This document shows positions 8,733-17,489 of a stretch of DNA of 64,000 nt, piece after piece. Below the pieces are notes generated by a model. That model worked only from the letters and a program-made list of their open reading frames with translations, made no database searches and had not been told where the DNA came from. Position 1 is the stretch's first letter, and each line of letters starts with the position of its first letter. A program made the position numbers and the translations under genes. This DNA is from Sutcliffiella tianshenii (GTDB lineage Bacteria > Bacillota > Bacilli > Bacillales > Bacillaceae_I), in NCBI RefSeq assembly GCF_016908565.1, contig NZ_JAFBED010000004.1:243798-307797 (forward strand). Direction: 5' to 3'.

Positions 8733-10199
8733 TTAAAAATCGAATCTGGATGTGATCATTTTTTTACGGGTATAGAAGTTCAGTCCATCTTTTCCGTTGA
8801 CATGAAGGTCTCCATAGAAGGAATCTTTCCATCCGGAGAATGGGAAAAATGCCATAGTGGCAGGGACGCCTACATTGACCCCGATCATCCCGGCATCCGC
8901 CTCTTCCCTGAACTGCCGCACAGCCTTCGCATCCTTCGTATAGATGGTGGCACCGTTCCCGAAGCGGGACTTTTCAATATGTGAGAGTGCCTCATCTAGG
9001 TCACTTGCCCGCAGCAGACTCAATACAGGTGCGAAGATTTCTTCTTTTGCAATCGTCATGTCAGGGGTAACATGATCAAAAATCGTAGGGCCGAGATAGT
9101 TTCCTTCGGTCAGATCTTCCATTTCCTTTCTTCCATCCCGTAAGAGGGACGCACCTTCCGCCACTCCCTGTTTTATAAACCCGACCACCTTTTCCCTGTG
9201 ACTTTCGCGAATGACTGGTGTCAGCAATACTTCTTCATCCATCCCATTTCCGATCGACAAGGCATCCGCCTTCACCCTCAGCTCCTCGACAAACTTATCG
9301 TTGTCACCAACCACGACGACCGCACTGCAGGCCATGCAGCGCTGACCTGCGCTACCGAAGGCTGATGTTAATATATGCTGGGCAGCCTTTTCGATATCAC
9401 AATCAGGCATGACAACATGATGATTTTTTGCCCCTGAAAGTGCCTGTACACGCTTTCCATTGGCAGCCGACCTTTCATATACATATTTTGCAACAGGCTG
9501 CGAGCCTACAAAGGAAATGGCCTTCACATCTTCATGATCAAGCAGGCCATTGACCACATCATGCGCACCATGGACAATATTCAACACCCCATCTGGTGCT
9601 CCGGCCTGGGAGAACAGCTCCACCAGACGGTTTGCAAGAAGCGGCGTCCTTTCAGATGGCTTCAGGACAAAGGTATTCCCGCAAGCGACTGCTAGGGGGA
9701 ACATCCATAAAGGTACCATCATCGGGAAATTGAATGGTGTGATCCCGCCTACCACCCCCAATGGATAACGATACATGCTCGAATCTATTTCTTCTGCGAT
9801 ATTTGCCAACGTCTCCCCCATCATCAGTGTTGGCGTCCCTGCGGCAAATTCTACACACTCCAAGCCCCGCTGCACTTCTCCGTATGCCTCTTTATATGCC
9901 TTTCCGTTCTCTAGGACTATCAGTTTTGCCAGCTCTTCATGGCGTTCTGTCAACAGATGATGATATTCATACATGATGCGTGCACGTTTCGGGACAGGGA
10001 CGTTCCTCCAGGATTGAAAGGCACTTTTGGCAGCCTTGACTGCTTCTTCTACATCCTCTTTAGTCGAAATAGGCACCTTTGCCAGGCATCCCTTTGTAGC
10101 CGGGTTCTCGACATCCAAGGTTACAGAACCCCTGGAGTCCACCCACCTTCCATTAATGTAATTTTGAAGTACGACCGTATCCTTTGACGTTGTTGTCAT
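8733..10199 (-). CDS. mmsA: CoA-acylating (methyl)malonate-semialdehyde dehydrogenase
   Basis: An NAD- and CoA-dependent aldehyde dehydrogenase that turns malonate semialdehyde into acetyl-CoA, or methylmalonate semialdehyde into propionyl-CoA, with loss of CO2. The 488-residue protein shows NYINGRWVDS at the N-terminus, the family signature GGITPFNFPMMVPLWMFP at about 151-168, and the catalytic cysteine C288 in GSAGQRCMACS. No inositol genes are nearby, so a role in beta-alanine degradation is inferred from the neighbours rather than an IolA role. The ATG at 10199 follows GGAGGT; the longer frame upstream is non-coding. Only 59 bases separate it from the aminotransferase, so the two probably form one transcript. 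Confidence 0.93.
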   Translation of the reverse strand: MTTTSKDTVVLQNYINGRWVDSRGSVTLDVENPATKGCLAKVPISTKEDVEEAVKAAKSAFQSWRNVPVPKRARIMYEYHHLLTERHEELAKLIVLENGKAYKEAYGEVQRGLECVEFAAGTPTLMMGETLANIAEEIDSSMYRYPLGVVGGITPFNFPMMVPLWMFPLAVACGNTFVLKPSERTPLLANRLVELFSQAGAPDGVLNIVHGAHDVVNGLLDHEDVKAISFVGSQPVAKYVYERSAANGKRVQALSGAKNHHVVMPDCDIEKAAQHILTSAFGSAGQRCMACSAVVVVGDNDKFVEELRVKADALSIGNGMDEEVLLTPVIRESHREKVVGFIKQGVAEGASLLRDGRKEMEDLTEGNYLGPTIFDHVTPDMTIAKEEIFAPVLSLLRASDLDEALSHIEKSRFGNGATIYTKDAKAVRQFREEADAGMIGVNVGVPATMAFFPFSGWKDSFYGDLHVNGKDGLNFYTRKKMITSRFDF

Positions 10200-10431
10200 T
10201 AGACTACCTCCCATTTTTGAAATTTTAGAACTTATGCCTATTATCTGATAAAATTGCAAGGCTTTCATTAGACAAAATGTAAAACTTATTGAAGGATTGT
10301 TTCCACACTTTGAATACATATAATAAGATTTATAGGTGGAATTGGAGTTTCTGAATGGGGGGAGAATGAACTTGGTTGTTGAGAGGAGAAATTTTTGTGT
10401 GTTCTCTGAGGGAGGGCTGATCATCGACCTA
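10200..10431. other. Upstream region of the semialdehyde dehydrogenase gene
   Basis: AT-rich and without a supported gene. It should hold the promoter for the dehydrogenase-aminotransferase pair, but I see no strong TTGACA/TATAAT pair, which would fit activator-dependent control. The last 20-30 bases before 10432 look like a decayed extra copy of the 52-bp unit. Confidence 0.35.
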
Positions 10432-10743
10432 ATGATGAGCTTTTCAATCGCTTTCGAGGTGCAAAAAAACCGTCATCCACATTATGATGAGCTTTTCAAC
10501 CGGTTTCGAGGTGCAAAAAGCCCGTCATCCACCTTATGATGAGCTTTTCAACCGCTTTCGAGGTGCAAAAAGCCCGTCATCTACCTTATGATGAGCTTTT
10601 CAACCGCTTTCGAGGTGCAAAAAGCCCGTCATCCACCTTATGATGAGCTTTTCAATCCCTTTCGAGGTGCAAAAAGCCCGTCATCCGCCTTATGATGAGC
10701 TTTTCAATCGCACTCGAGGTCCAAAAAGCCCGTCATCAAGCTT
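10432..10743. repeat. Six tandem copies of a 52-bp unit
   Basis: Six head-to-tail units start at 10432, 10484, 10536, 10588, 10640 and 10692, each exactly 52 bp and about 85-98% identical. A seventh start is truncated at 10744. Each unit begins ATGATGAGCTTTT and ends AAAAAGCCCGTCATC plus a few bases, and these arms are near-complementary (about 11 of 13). Each unit could therefore form a hairpin or bind a dimeric protein. 52 is not a multiple of 3 and no reading frame persists, so it is non-coding. It lies between the regulator gene and the dehydrogenase gene. Confidence 0.95.
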
Positions 10744-10797
10744 ATGATGAAACTAATAATTTTTATCCATATGATAGATATCCACCTCATATCCAAG

Positions 10798-10840
10798 CAA
10801 CAAAATAGACCTCATCATCTCGATGAGGTCTATTTTGTTG
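10798..10840 (-). terminator. Terminator after the PucR-type regulator
   Basis: A long near-perfect stem: CAACAAAATAGACCTCATC pairs exactly with its complement around a short loop, with T-runs inside both arms. It begins 8 bases after the regulator stop codon and would act in both directions. Confidence 0.93.
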
Positions 10841-10848
10841 CCGATGCC

Positions 10849-12462
10849 TTAAAGATTCAATGTCGTCTTGGTTGAGTCTTCGAAATAGTCATTGGTGGAA
10901 TTAAGATACTCATACACCATGATCATAAATTCGATGACCAGTCGCTTCTCTGCATGCATGAAGTCCTCACCAAGCAGGCTTTCCAATTTTTGAATGCGAT
11001 GATAGAGGGTTTGCCGGACGATGAACAACTGATTGGCAGTCTCTTTTTTGGAACCATTGCACGAGAGATAGACCTTCAATGTCTCCAACAGCTTGCCATT
11101 GTGTTTCTGATCATGCACGATGACCGGTTCAAGATACTCCATCACGAATTCGCGGAGATCTTGCTGCTTTTGCATATAGGAAATGAGCCGATAGATATGT
11201 AGGTCCTCAAAAAAGGAGGAATAGACCCCATTAAGTAGCTGCTCCTGTATTTTCATGGCCTCCCAGGCAGTCCAATAGCTCTTTGACATCTGTTCGAGTC
11301 CATGGACATACTTCCCGATACTCAATCTGAGAAACGTTCTTCCATTCTTATCACATTGCTTGGAAATCAGATTCGATATCCCCTCTTTCACCCGCTCCTT
11401 CCATTTCCCTGCATCCCTGTGGTTAAGCAGGATGACGGTGAGGGTATTTTTCATTTCTGTAAAAAACACCGAGAATCCCTGTTGCTCGAAAATGGAACGG
11501 AACAAAAGGGTGAGATAGGTTTTATCCAAGGAAGGAACGTCTGGGCCATTCTTTTTGCAGAGAAGGACTACTCCGTTTTTTACAAAAATAGAGTCATGGC
11601 GCGACAAGAATTCCCTGATGGACTCTAGGGACTGCCCGCCATCCAACCAACTTCTGAGCCACTCACTTTCTTCAAGCCTTCTTTTTTCCTCTACATATAG
11701 GCCGCGTAAGAGATGCTGCGCAAGGGCCGTTACCGTCCTGTCCAGCATAAGCAGATCAAATTCACTTAAAGGGCGATCCTTCGAATAGAGGTGTATCACC
11801 CCATATTGCTTGTCCAGTACTTGTATCGGTTGTTTTAGATGGAGATCCTCATCATTGTCGATTTTGGAAAGGGCTGACACTAGTTCTTTTCTTTTATGGA
11901 TTGGAACACTTGGAATAAAATATACATCCTGATTTTCTTTTTCATAAATAATCTGGGCGCCAATATGTTCATGGAGGTAGGAAAGAATTTCTTCTTCATG
12001 GGAGATGGTGAGAAGTTTTTTATTTAAGCTTTGTGCATACATTTCAAGCTCTGAGATCTTTTGATATTGCTGGTTGATCAGGACAGAATGGATATCCTGG
12101 GTAATTTCCACAAAGGAAACCTCTTCATGAAAAAGAATGAGCGGGAAGTGGTGTTCATCTGCTAGGGCAATGATTTCCTCTGGGATTGTCGATGTGTATC
12201 TACCTTTTTCAATACAAAGTCCTGCTGCATGGGAATTGATCAATTGTTGGACAAAGGAATGGAAGGCGGCCGGATTGTCACCAAATGATACACCTGTGGA
12301 GAGGATCAATTCCTGGCCGTTCAGCAGCTTTTCGATAACTGTGATTTCCACTACATGTACCCATTTGACTAAACGGTTTATTCCTTTCTTGCCTGCGATC
12401 ACTTCTGCCTTTTCAAAATGCGTTCTCTGCATAATTTCCTGCAAGGATAGCATGCCTTTCAT
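10849..12462 (-). CDS. PucR-family transcriptional regulator
   Basis: A 537-residue regulator. The N-terminal PucR domain (about 1-125, with LSLQEIMQRTHFEKAEVIAG and VKWVHVVEI) probably senses a nucleobase-derived ligand. A central GGDEF-like region without the active motif is followed by a C-terminal helix-turn-helix of the HTH_30 type at about 460-515 (GSKKETANQLFIVRQTLYHR). PucR relatives control purine, pyrimidine or amino-acid catabolism, so it is the likely regulator of the flanking degradation genes; this is inferred from position. The ATG follows GAGGTG by 6 bases. It has its own terminator and sits between the two halves of the cluster. Confidence 0.9.
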   Translation of the reverse strand: MKGMLSLQEIMQRTHFEKAEVIAGKKGINRLVKWVHVVEITVIEKLLNGQELILSTGVSFGDNPAAFHSFVQQLINSHAAGLCIEKGRYTSTIPEEIIALADEHHFPLILFHEEVSFVEITQDIHSVLINQQYQKISELEMYAQSLNKKLLTISHEEEILSYLHEHIGAQIIYEKENQDVYFIPSVPIHKRKELVSALSKIDNDEDLHLKQPIQVLDKQYGVIHLYSKDRPLSEFDLLMLDRTVTALAQHLLRGLYVEEKRRLEESEWLRSWLDGGQSLESIREFLSRHDSIFVKNGVVLLCKKNGPDVPSLDKTYLTLLFRSIFEQQGFSVFFTEMKNTLTVILLNHRDAGKWKERVKEGISNLISKQCDKNGRTFLRLSIGKYVHGLEQMSKSYWTAWEAMKIQEQLLNGVYSSFFEDLHIYRLISYMQKQQDLREFVMEYLEPVIVHDQKHNGKLLETLKVYLSCNGSKKETANQLFIVRQTLYHRIQKLESLLGEDFMHAEKRLVIEFMIMVYEYLNSTNDYFEDSTKTTLNL

Positions 12463-12544
12463 GAATTCACCTCTTTTTTATTGCATATTTCCATTATACA
12501 GTATAATCCGCTCCTAATTATTTAAATTTTCTGACACAAACAAA

Positions 12545-12587
12545 CAAAAGGTGACAGAAACCTCGATCAGGTTTATGCCACCTTTTG
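12545..12587 (-). terminator. Terminator after the 77-residue gene
   Basis: CAAAAGGTG and AAACCT pair with AGGTTT and CACCTTTTG around CGATC; T-rich sequence follows on the minus strand. It closes the permease transcript. Confidence 0.85.
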
Positions 12588-12590
12588 TTT

Positions 12591-12824
12591 TTAATTGTTT
12601 ATAGGAAAATTCAGCTGTATCTCCTTGACCATTTCCTGAAATTCACCTTCGTCATTGAAATCACTGGAGTCCCAATTTTCCAGGATCCAATTGACCAGCT
12701 CTTCAGGTGAGTTGAAAAACTCTCCACTGGAATCGGCCTTACGGATCGTGAAACGGTTGTTATCCTCATCAATCGTCACTTCACAAGGATAGGCACTTTC
12801 TTTGCACTTCAATTGATATTCCAT
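12591..12824 (-). CDS. Small acidic protein of unknown function (77 aa)
   Basis: I do not recognise this protein. It has 77 residues, is acidic and shows no membrane span. It has a start like MEYQLKCKESAYPC and a tryptophan-containing segment, NWILENWDSSDF, near the middle, suggesting a small folded domain. AAAGGAG lies 9 bases before the ATG. It is preceded by the 74-residue gene and the permease in the same direction, with a strong terminator straight after its stop. It is therefore probably the last gene of the pyrimidine uptake and degradation transcript. An accessory or regulatory role is possible but unproven. Confidence 0.65.
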   Translation of the reverse strand: MEYQLKCKESAYPCEVTIDEDNNRFTIRKADSSGEFFNSPEELVNWILENWDSSDFNDEGEFQEMVKEIQLNFPINN

Positions 12825-12895
12825 TTTTATGAGCTCCTTTCACGATGAGGTTTACAAAATTTTATTCCTTGTTCCCATTATCTATGAGGATTTTT

Positions 12896-13120
12896 CTATT
12901 TTTCTTTTTGCAGCTGGCGTATCAAAAGGGAGGAGAAGTACTTTCTCGAATCTGCATGTTTGATGTGTAAGGTTTCCTCCTGTTTATCGGCCCCTGCGCT
13001 TTTCTCGAGGAGCAGAAAAGCCCCCTCCAAGTTCTCTTCGACATTCTTTATCCTGAACCCTTTTTCTATAAAATAATCAATCTTATCCCGTTCTGCCAGG
13101 AATTGCTGATAGTCACTCAT
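12896..13120 (-). CDS. Small charged protein of unknown function (74 aa)
   Basis: I do not recognise this protein. It has 74 residues, is highly charged and lacks signal or membrane segments. Features are MSDYQQFLAERDKIDYFIEK at the N-terminus and a basic tail, LLIRQLQKEK. The ribosome binding site GAAGGAGGAA immediately before the ATG is strong. The start lies only 15 bases after the permease stop, so the two are cotranscribed and possibly translationally coupled. Placement suggests a partner of the permease or of the degradation enzymes. Confidence 0.68.
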   Translation of the reverse strand: MSDYQQFLAERDKIDYFIEKGFRIKNVEENLEGAFLLLEKSAGADKQEETLHIKHADSRKYFSSLLIRQLQKEK

Positions 13121-13135
13121 ATTATTCCTCCTTCA

Positions 13136-14602
13136 TTAGCTGGAAAGCTCTTTTGGCTCCTCCATTGCTTCCTCGCCATCCGTTATGACCCAATCCCTCC
13201 CCACTGTGATCCCAAGGTATTTTTCATCATCAGGATCGATGATTTCCGCCTGCTGGTACACATTGAAGTACCAATACTTAGCCAGTACATAATAGACTGC
13301 CGCTCCGACAACGAATCCTACAAGGAAAGAATAGTTGGTCAAGAAATAGGCTGCCGTCCCGCCCGCGATCCATGCAATGAACCCTGCAATGTTCACGCCA
13401 TGGAAATATCTGAATTGACCATCCTCCTCATAAAGGTCATGAACATTGACTCTTCGTTTTCTCAGAAGATAGTAATCAGCAAACAGTATCCCGACGATGG
13501 CAGACAATATCCCTCCCACAATCAATAAAAGCGGAATCAAGATATCAAATAGACTCCAAGGCTGCACGACACTCCCTACAATCCCTGCGATGAATACCCC
13601 TGCCCAGAATGGCACTTTCGGCCCTCCTACATTGGAGAAAATGGTTGCGGCAGGAATGACATTGGCAGAGGCATTTGTTGACCACTGGGCAAAAATGATC
13701 ATGATCAAAAGCACGCCAAGCACGATTCCTGATGCAGCCTCCTGGAGCGCTACAACCGGATCATAATTGGATACTGCGATGTAGGCCACACCCCCGATGA
13801 TGACCATAAAAGTCTGGGTCAACGGCAGGGCAATGACACTTCCAACAAGACTGGACTTATTCCTCTTCAACCAGCTTCGTTCATACTTCGGTGCCTTGAT
13901 GAAACGGGAAATGGACGGAATGTCTGCCGCAAGCGTCGCCCAGAAGCCCATATTACTGAATATGACGATCAAAAAGGCTGTGAAAGCTGCACCGCCTGTG
14001 ACGGGGCTTTCAATCCATGTCCATACATCGCGTCCCTGTTCAAGTGCCCGATCGGATAAGGTGGTGTACATCCAGGCCGAAATGATGATGATGATCGGTG
14101 CCGCCAGATCCGCAAATCGTTCAACAGCCTTTATCCCAAGGGCAGTATTGATCAATTGAACGGCTGCAAAAATCAGATAGCAGACAAACCAGTTGTCAAA
14201 GCCGAATAGCGTGGCCAGAATGGCGTTCATGGCAGTAGCCCCGAAGAACGTGTTGATCCCGAACCAAAATGAAGCAGTAAGTCCCCGGATGATGGAAGGT
14301 ATATGAGTGCCAAGTGTCCCGAATGGGGCTCTCATATAGACTGGAAAGCTGAGTCCATGTTCAATCCCGATATCACCGGTGATGGTCATGAATAGCCCTA
14401 TACCGACACTGCCGATGATCGTGGCGAGTATCACCCATCCAAGCGACAGGTTTTGAACCCCTGCCCCCCCGATTGCAAATGCAGCCAATACCACTGCCAT
14501 CCCTACCCACATCACTGCAAATCCGAGCGTCCCTATTTTTCTGCCATCATGGGAGATAGGCAGTAGATCTGGTGACTTTAAATAACTAGATTTCTTTTTC
14601 AT
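13136..14602 (-). CDS. NCS1-family nucleobase/hydantoin permease
   Basis: A 488-residue membrane transporter of the NCS1 family (cytosine/purine/uracil/thiamine/allantoin), with about 12 predicted spans. Family marks are the N-terminal DLLPISHDGRKIGTLGFAVM, GIEHGLSFPVYMRAPFG at about 85-100, and long hydrophobic stretches to about residue 450. A hydrophilic C-terminal tail ends at ELSS. Beside a dihydropyrimidinase and dihydropyrimidine dehydrogenase, the cargo is inferred to be uracil, thymine or a dihydropyrimidine; hydantoin or allantoin are alternatives. The ATG at 14602 lies 8 bases after GAGGGGTG. The ATG at 14608 is too close, and the TTG at 14620 overlaps that site. Confidence 0.88.
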   Translation of the reverse strand: MKKKSSYLKSPDLLPISHDGRKIGTLGFAVMWVGMAVVLAAFAIGGAGVQNLSLGWVILATIIGSVGIGLFMTITGDIGIEHGLSFPVYMRAPFGTLGTHIPSIIRGLTASFWFGINTFFGATAMNAILATLFGFDNWFVCYLIFAAVQLINTALGIKAVERFADLAAPIIIIISAWMYTTLSDRALEQGRDVWTWIESPVTGGAAFTAFLIVIFSNMGFWATLAADIPSISRFIKAPKYERSWLKRNKSSLVGSVIALPLTQTFMVIIGGVAYIAVSNYDPVVALQEAASGIVLGVLLIMIIFAQWSTNASANVIPAATIFSNVGGPKVPFWAGVFIAGIVGSVVQPWSLFDILIPLLLIVGGILSAIVGILFADYYLLRKRRVNVHDLYEEDGQFRYFHGVNIAGFIAWIAGGTAAYFLTNYSFLVGFVVGAAVYYVLAKYWYFNVYQQAEIIDPDDEKYLGITVGRDWVITDGEEAMEEPKELSS

Positions 14603-14659
14603 TTTCATAGCACCCCTCAATAATAATTGAACACAAAGATCAAAGAGCTTTTAACAACA

Positions 14660-14696
14660 ATTGCCTGACCTAAAAAAGTGATGTAGGTCAAGCAAT
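14660..14696 (-). terminator. Intercistronic hairpin between dihydropyrimidinase and permease genes
   Basis: ATTGCTTGACCTA pairs with TAGGTCAGGCAAT around an 11-base loop on the minus strand. The downstream sequence is only weakly T-rich. It probably attenuates the permease or protects mRNA rather than acting as a full terminator. Confidence 0.55.
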
Positions 14697-14733
14697 CGGA
14701 AGGTCATCTGCATATGATTGTAGGGTAGGTTGG

Positions 14734-16158
14734 TCAGATAGGTTGCGTCTCGTTCTGCTTCAGTTTTTTCATTGTTCCATATTTTTCGCGTTTGATATAT
14801 TGTCCACTGCCGGCCTTCCCGACAAACTGCCTATCACGAACGACAAATTCCCCGCGGACCATAACAGAGACAGGTTCGCCTGTAATCTTCATTCCTTCAA
14901 AGGCATTATAATCGACTGCCATATGATGGGTTGCAGCAGAAAGGATGCGCTCCTTGTTCGGGTCGAACAACACAAGGTCAGCGTCTGCCCCCACTGAGAT
15001 CGTTCCTTTTTTCGGAAACATCCCAAAAAGCTTTGCGACTCTCGTAGATACGATGTCCACAAACTGATTAATTGTGATTCTTCCTTTCATTACACCTTCT
15101 GAGAAAAGGATGCTCACTCTATCCTCAATCATCGGCCCACCATTCGGTATCTTCGTAAAGTCACCTTTTCCCAAGCTTTTTTGACCGTTAAAATCAAAAG
15201 AGCATTGATCTGAACCCAATGTTTGAAGCTGTCCGCTCTTAAGGGCATTCCAAAGCACTTCCTGATGCCATTTTTCACGCAACGGAGGTGACCAGACGTA
15301 TTTGGCACCTTCGAAGTCAGGCAACTCGAGATGGCTTTGGTCGAGCGCCAAATATTGTGGGCAGGTTTCCCCCCAGATATCCACGCCTTTGTTTCTCGCC
15401 TCGGCGATTTTTTCCACAGCCTCGGCACACGATACATGCACCACATACAACTGGGACTTTGCAAGGGAGGTTAGCTGGGCAGCCCTGCCTGTTGCCTCCC
15501 CCTCCACTTCCGGAGGCCTTGTCAAGGCATGATACACGGGATCTGTATTTCCATTCTTTAATGCTTCTTTTGTCAAATAGTCAATGACATCCCCATTTTC
15601 CGCATGCACCATCACGAGAGCACCTAAATCCTTGGCAGCGATGAGCGTACGGAATAATGTTTCGTCATCAGCCTGAAAAACATTTTTGTAGGCCATGAAA
15701 ACTTTCAAAGAGGAGATTCCTTCTTCCTGTATCACAGCTGGAAGCTCTGAAAGCACACGCTCATTGATTTCGCCGATCATTAGATGGAAACTGTAATCAA
15801 TGACCGATTTATCCTTTGACTTGTTGTGCCATGTTTGAATGGCATCTTTCAATGGTTTGCCTTTTTCAGTGAGACAGAAATCAATGATTGATGTTGTCCC
15901 TCCAAAAGCCGCTGCCATGGTCCCCGATTCAAAATCATCCTTTGTAACGGTCCCGCCAAATGGCATATCCAAATGCGTATGCGGATCGATGGCTCCTGGA
16001 AACACATAACAGCCTTTTGCATCGATCACTTCCGCATCCCCATCGGGTAAATTGTGACCGATGGCTGATATTGTTTCCCCTTCGATTAAAATATCCGCTT
16101 CATACCTGTCACTTGCGGTTACAATGACACCATTCTTGATCAGTTTTTTTCTTGCCAT
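14734..16158 (-). CDS. hydA: Dihydropyrimidinase / D-hydantoinase
   Basis: A zinc metallo-hydrolase that opens 5,6-dihydrouracil or dihydrothymine to N-carbamoyl-beta-alanine or its methyl analogue. The 474-residue amidohydrolase has every expected ligand: H60 and H62 in DPHTHLD, the carboxylated lysine K152 in SSLKVFMAYK, H185 in VHAENGD, H241 in VVHVSC and D317 in GSDQCSF. The start at 16158 is the ATG 7 bases after AGGGGG; an ATG two codons earlier is too close. The stop of preA lies 11 bases upstream, so the two are tightly linked. D-hydantoinase activity is also usual in this family. Substrate inferred from neighbours. Confidence 0.95.
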   Translation of the reverse strand: MARKKLIKNGVIVTASDRYEADILIEGETISAIGHNLPDGDAEVIDAKGCYVFPGAIDPHTHLDMPFGGTVTKDDFESGTMAAAFGGTTSIIDFCLTEKGKPLKDAIQTWHNKSKDKSVIDYSFHLMIGEINERVLSELPAVIQEEGISSLKVFMAYKNVFQADDETLFRTLIAAKDLGALVMVHAENGDVIDYLTKEALKNGNTDPVYHALTRPPEVEGEATGRAAQLTSLAKSQLYVVHVSCAEAVEKIAEARNKGVDIWGETCPQYLALDQSHLELPDFEGAKYVWSPPLREKWHQEVLWNALKSGQLQTLGSDQCSFDFNGQKSLGKGDFTKIPNGGPMIEDRVSILFSEGVMKGRITINQFVDIVSTRVAKLFGMFPKKGTISVGADADLVLFDPNKERILSAATHHMAVDYNAFEGMKITGEPVSVMVRGEFVVRDRQFVGKAGSGQYIKREKYGTMKKLKQNETQPI

Positions 16159-16169
16159 TTTCATTCCCC

Positions 16170-17456
16170 CTATTTAACCGTGTCCACTTCCATTTGCTTT
16201 AACAAGCCTAATGCAGACTGCCTATCATTCCACGTCATCGGCGGCTGTTCGTGTGGCAATTCCACCATCGTGATCGCATCTTCCACCGGACATACGATCG
16301 AGCAAAGATTACAACCGACACAATCCTCTTCCCTGACTCGCAAATAAGGCTTTCCATTCGGATCATTCAACATATCAATACACTGATGGGATGTGTCCTC
16401 ACAGGCGATATGGCACTTGTTACAGTTAATACAGGTGTCCTGATTGATGCGGGCCACTATCTTATAATTAAGATCGAGATTGCCCCAATCCGAATACTTC
16501 GGAACGGATTTACCCACAAGGTCCATCACCGATTGAATCCCCTTGGAATCCAAATAATGTGAAAGTCCCTCTATCATATCCTCCACGATCCGGAAACCAT
16601 GGTGCATGGCCGCCGTGCAAACCTGTACCCCAGTTGCTCCCATCAGCATGAATTCAACTGCATTCTGCCAATCCGATACCCCGCCCATCCCTGAGATTGG
16701 AACATTGATCCGCGGATTTCTTGCACATTCCCCGACCATATTCAGTGCAATAGGCTTTACTGCCGGACCGCAATAGCCTCCGTGAGCCCCTTTTCCAGCA
16801 ACATGCGGAATCGTGTTCCAGCTGTCCAAGTCCACTCCAGCCAGACTGTTGATGGTGTTTATCATGCTGACTGCATCGGCTCCGCCTCTTACAGCCGCTT
16901 CAGCCGTTACCGTAATATCCGTTATATTCGGCGTAAGTTTGACAATAACAGGGGTTTTTGCGGCTTCCTTTGCCCAATAGGTCTGCTTTTCCACAAGCTC
17001 AGGCACCTGTCCGGATGCAGAACCCATCCCACGTTCCGCCATCCCATGCGGACAGCCGAAATTAAGCTCCAGTCCGTCCACTCCTACCGCTTCCACCTTC
17101 TTGACTATTTCATGCCACTTTTCCTGTTTGGGCTCCACCATCAGCGAGGCGATCAGCGCACGGTCGGGAAATCTTTTTTTCGTTTCAGCGATTTCCTTCA
17201 GGTTCACTTCGAGCGGGCGATCTGTTATCAGTTCGATATTATTGAATCCTGCGACCCTTTGTCCGTTGAAGCTTACTGCCGCAAACCGCGAAGACACATT
17301 GATAATTGGATCACCAAGGGTTTTCCAAACCGCTCCACCCCATCCTGCTTCAAAAGCCCTCTGCACCTGATAGCCTGAATTGGTAGGCGGTGCCGAAGCC
17401 AACCAAAAAGGATTGGGTGATTTGATTCCTGCAAAATTAATCGATAAATCTGCCAA
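16170..17456 (-). CDS. preA: Dihydropyrimidine dehydrogenase subunit PreA
   Basis: FMN- and iron-sulfur-containing subunit that reduces uracil or thymine to the 5,6-dihydro form, with PreT supplying NAD(P)H electrons. Residues 1-320 form a dihydroorotate-dehydrogenase-like barrel (NFAGIKSPNPFWLASAPPT, ELNFGCPHGMAERGMG, AVKPIALNM). Residues ~335-400 carry two 4Fe-4S ferredoxin motifs, CINCNKCHIAC and CVGCNLCSIVCP. The residue aligned with the catalytic cysteine of mammalian DPD (ACGQ motif) is Ser148 in SASGQ. The TTG start at 17456 is 6 bases after GAGGGGGG. PreT is 33 bases upstream and dihydropyrimidinase 11 bases downstream. Confidence 0.95.
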   Translation of the reverse strand: MADLSINFAGIKSPNPFWLASAPPTNSGYQVQRAFEAGWGGAVWKTLGDPIINVSSRFAAVSFNGQRVAGFNNIELITDRPLEVNLKEIAETKKRFPDRALIASLMVEPKQEKWHEIVKKVEAVGVDGLELNFGCPHGMAERGMGSASGQVPELVEKQTYWAKEAAKTPVIVKLTPNITDITVTAEAAVRGGADAVSMINTINSLAGVDLDSWNTIPHVAGKGAHGGYCGPAVKPIALNMVGECARNPRINVPISGMGGVSDWQNAVEFMLMGATGVQVCTAAMHHGFRIVEDMIEGLSHYLDSKGIQSVMDLVGKSVPKYSDWGNLDLNYKIVARINQDTCINCNKCHIACEDTSHQCIDMLNDPNGKPYLRVREEDCVGCNLCSIVCPVEDAITMVELPHEQPPMTWNDRQSALGLLKQMEVDTVK

Positions 17457-17489
17457 ACTGTTCCCCCCTCACTAGAATCGTTTACTATG

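Noticed and set aside
10200..10424. 75-codon N-terminal extension of the semialdehyde dehydrogenase
   Set aside because: AT-rich non-coding composition, no family similarity, and GGAGGT directly before the ATG at 10199.
10336..10539. Open frame of 67 codons reaching into the 52-bp array
   Set aside because: The unit length is not a multiple of three, so the frame breaks; no ribosome binding site.
10432..10743. CRISPR array
   Set aside because: Units are directly adjacent with no unique spacers, the period is the whole repeat, and no cas genes are present.
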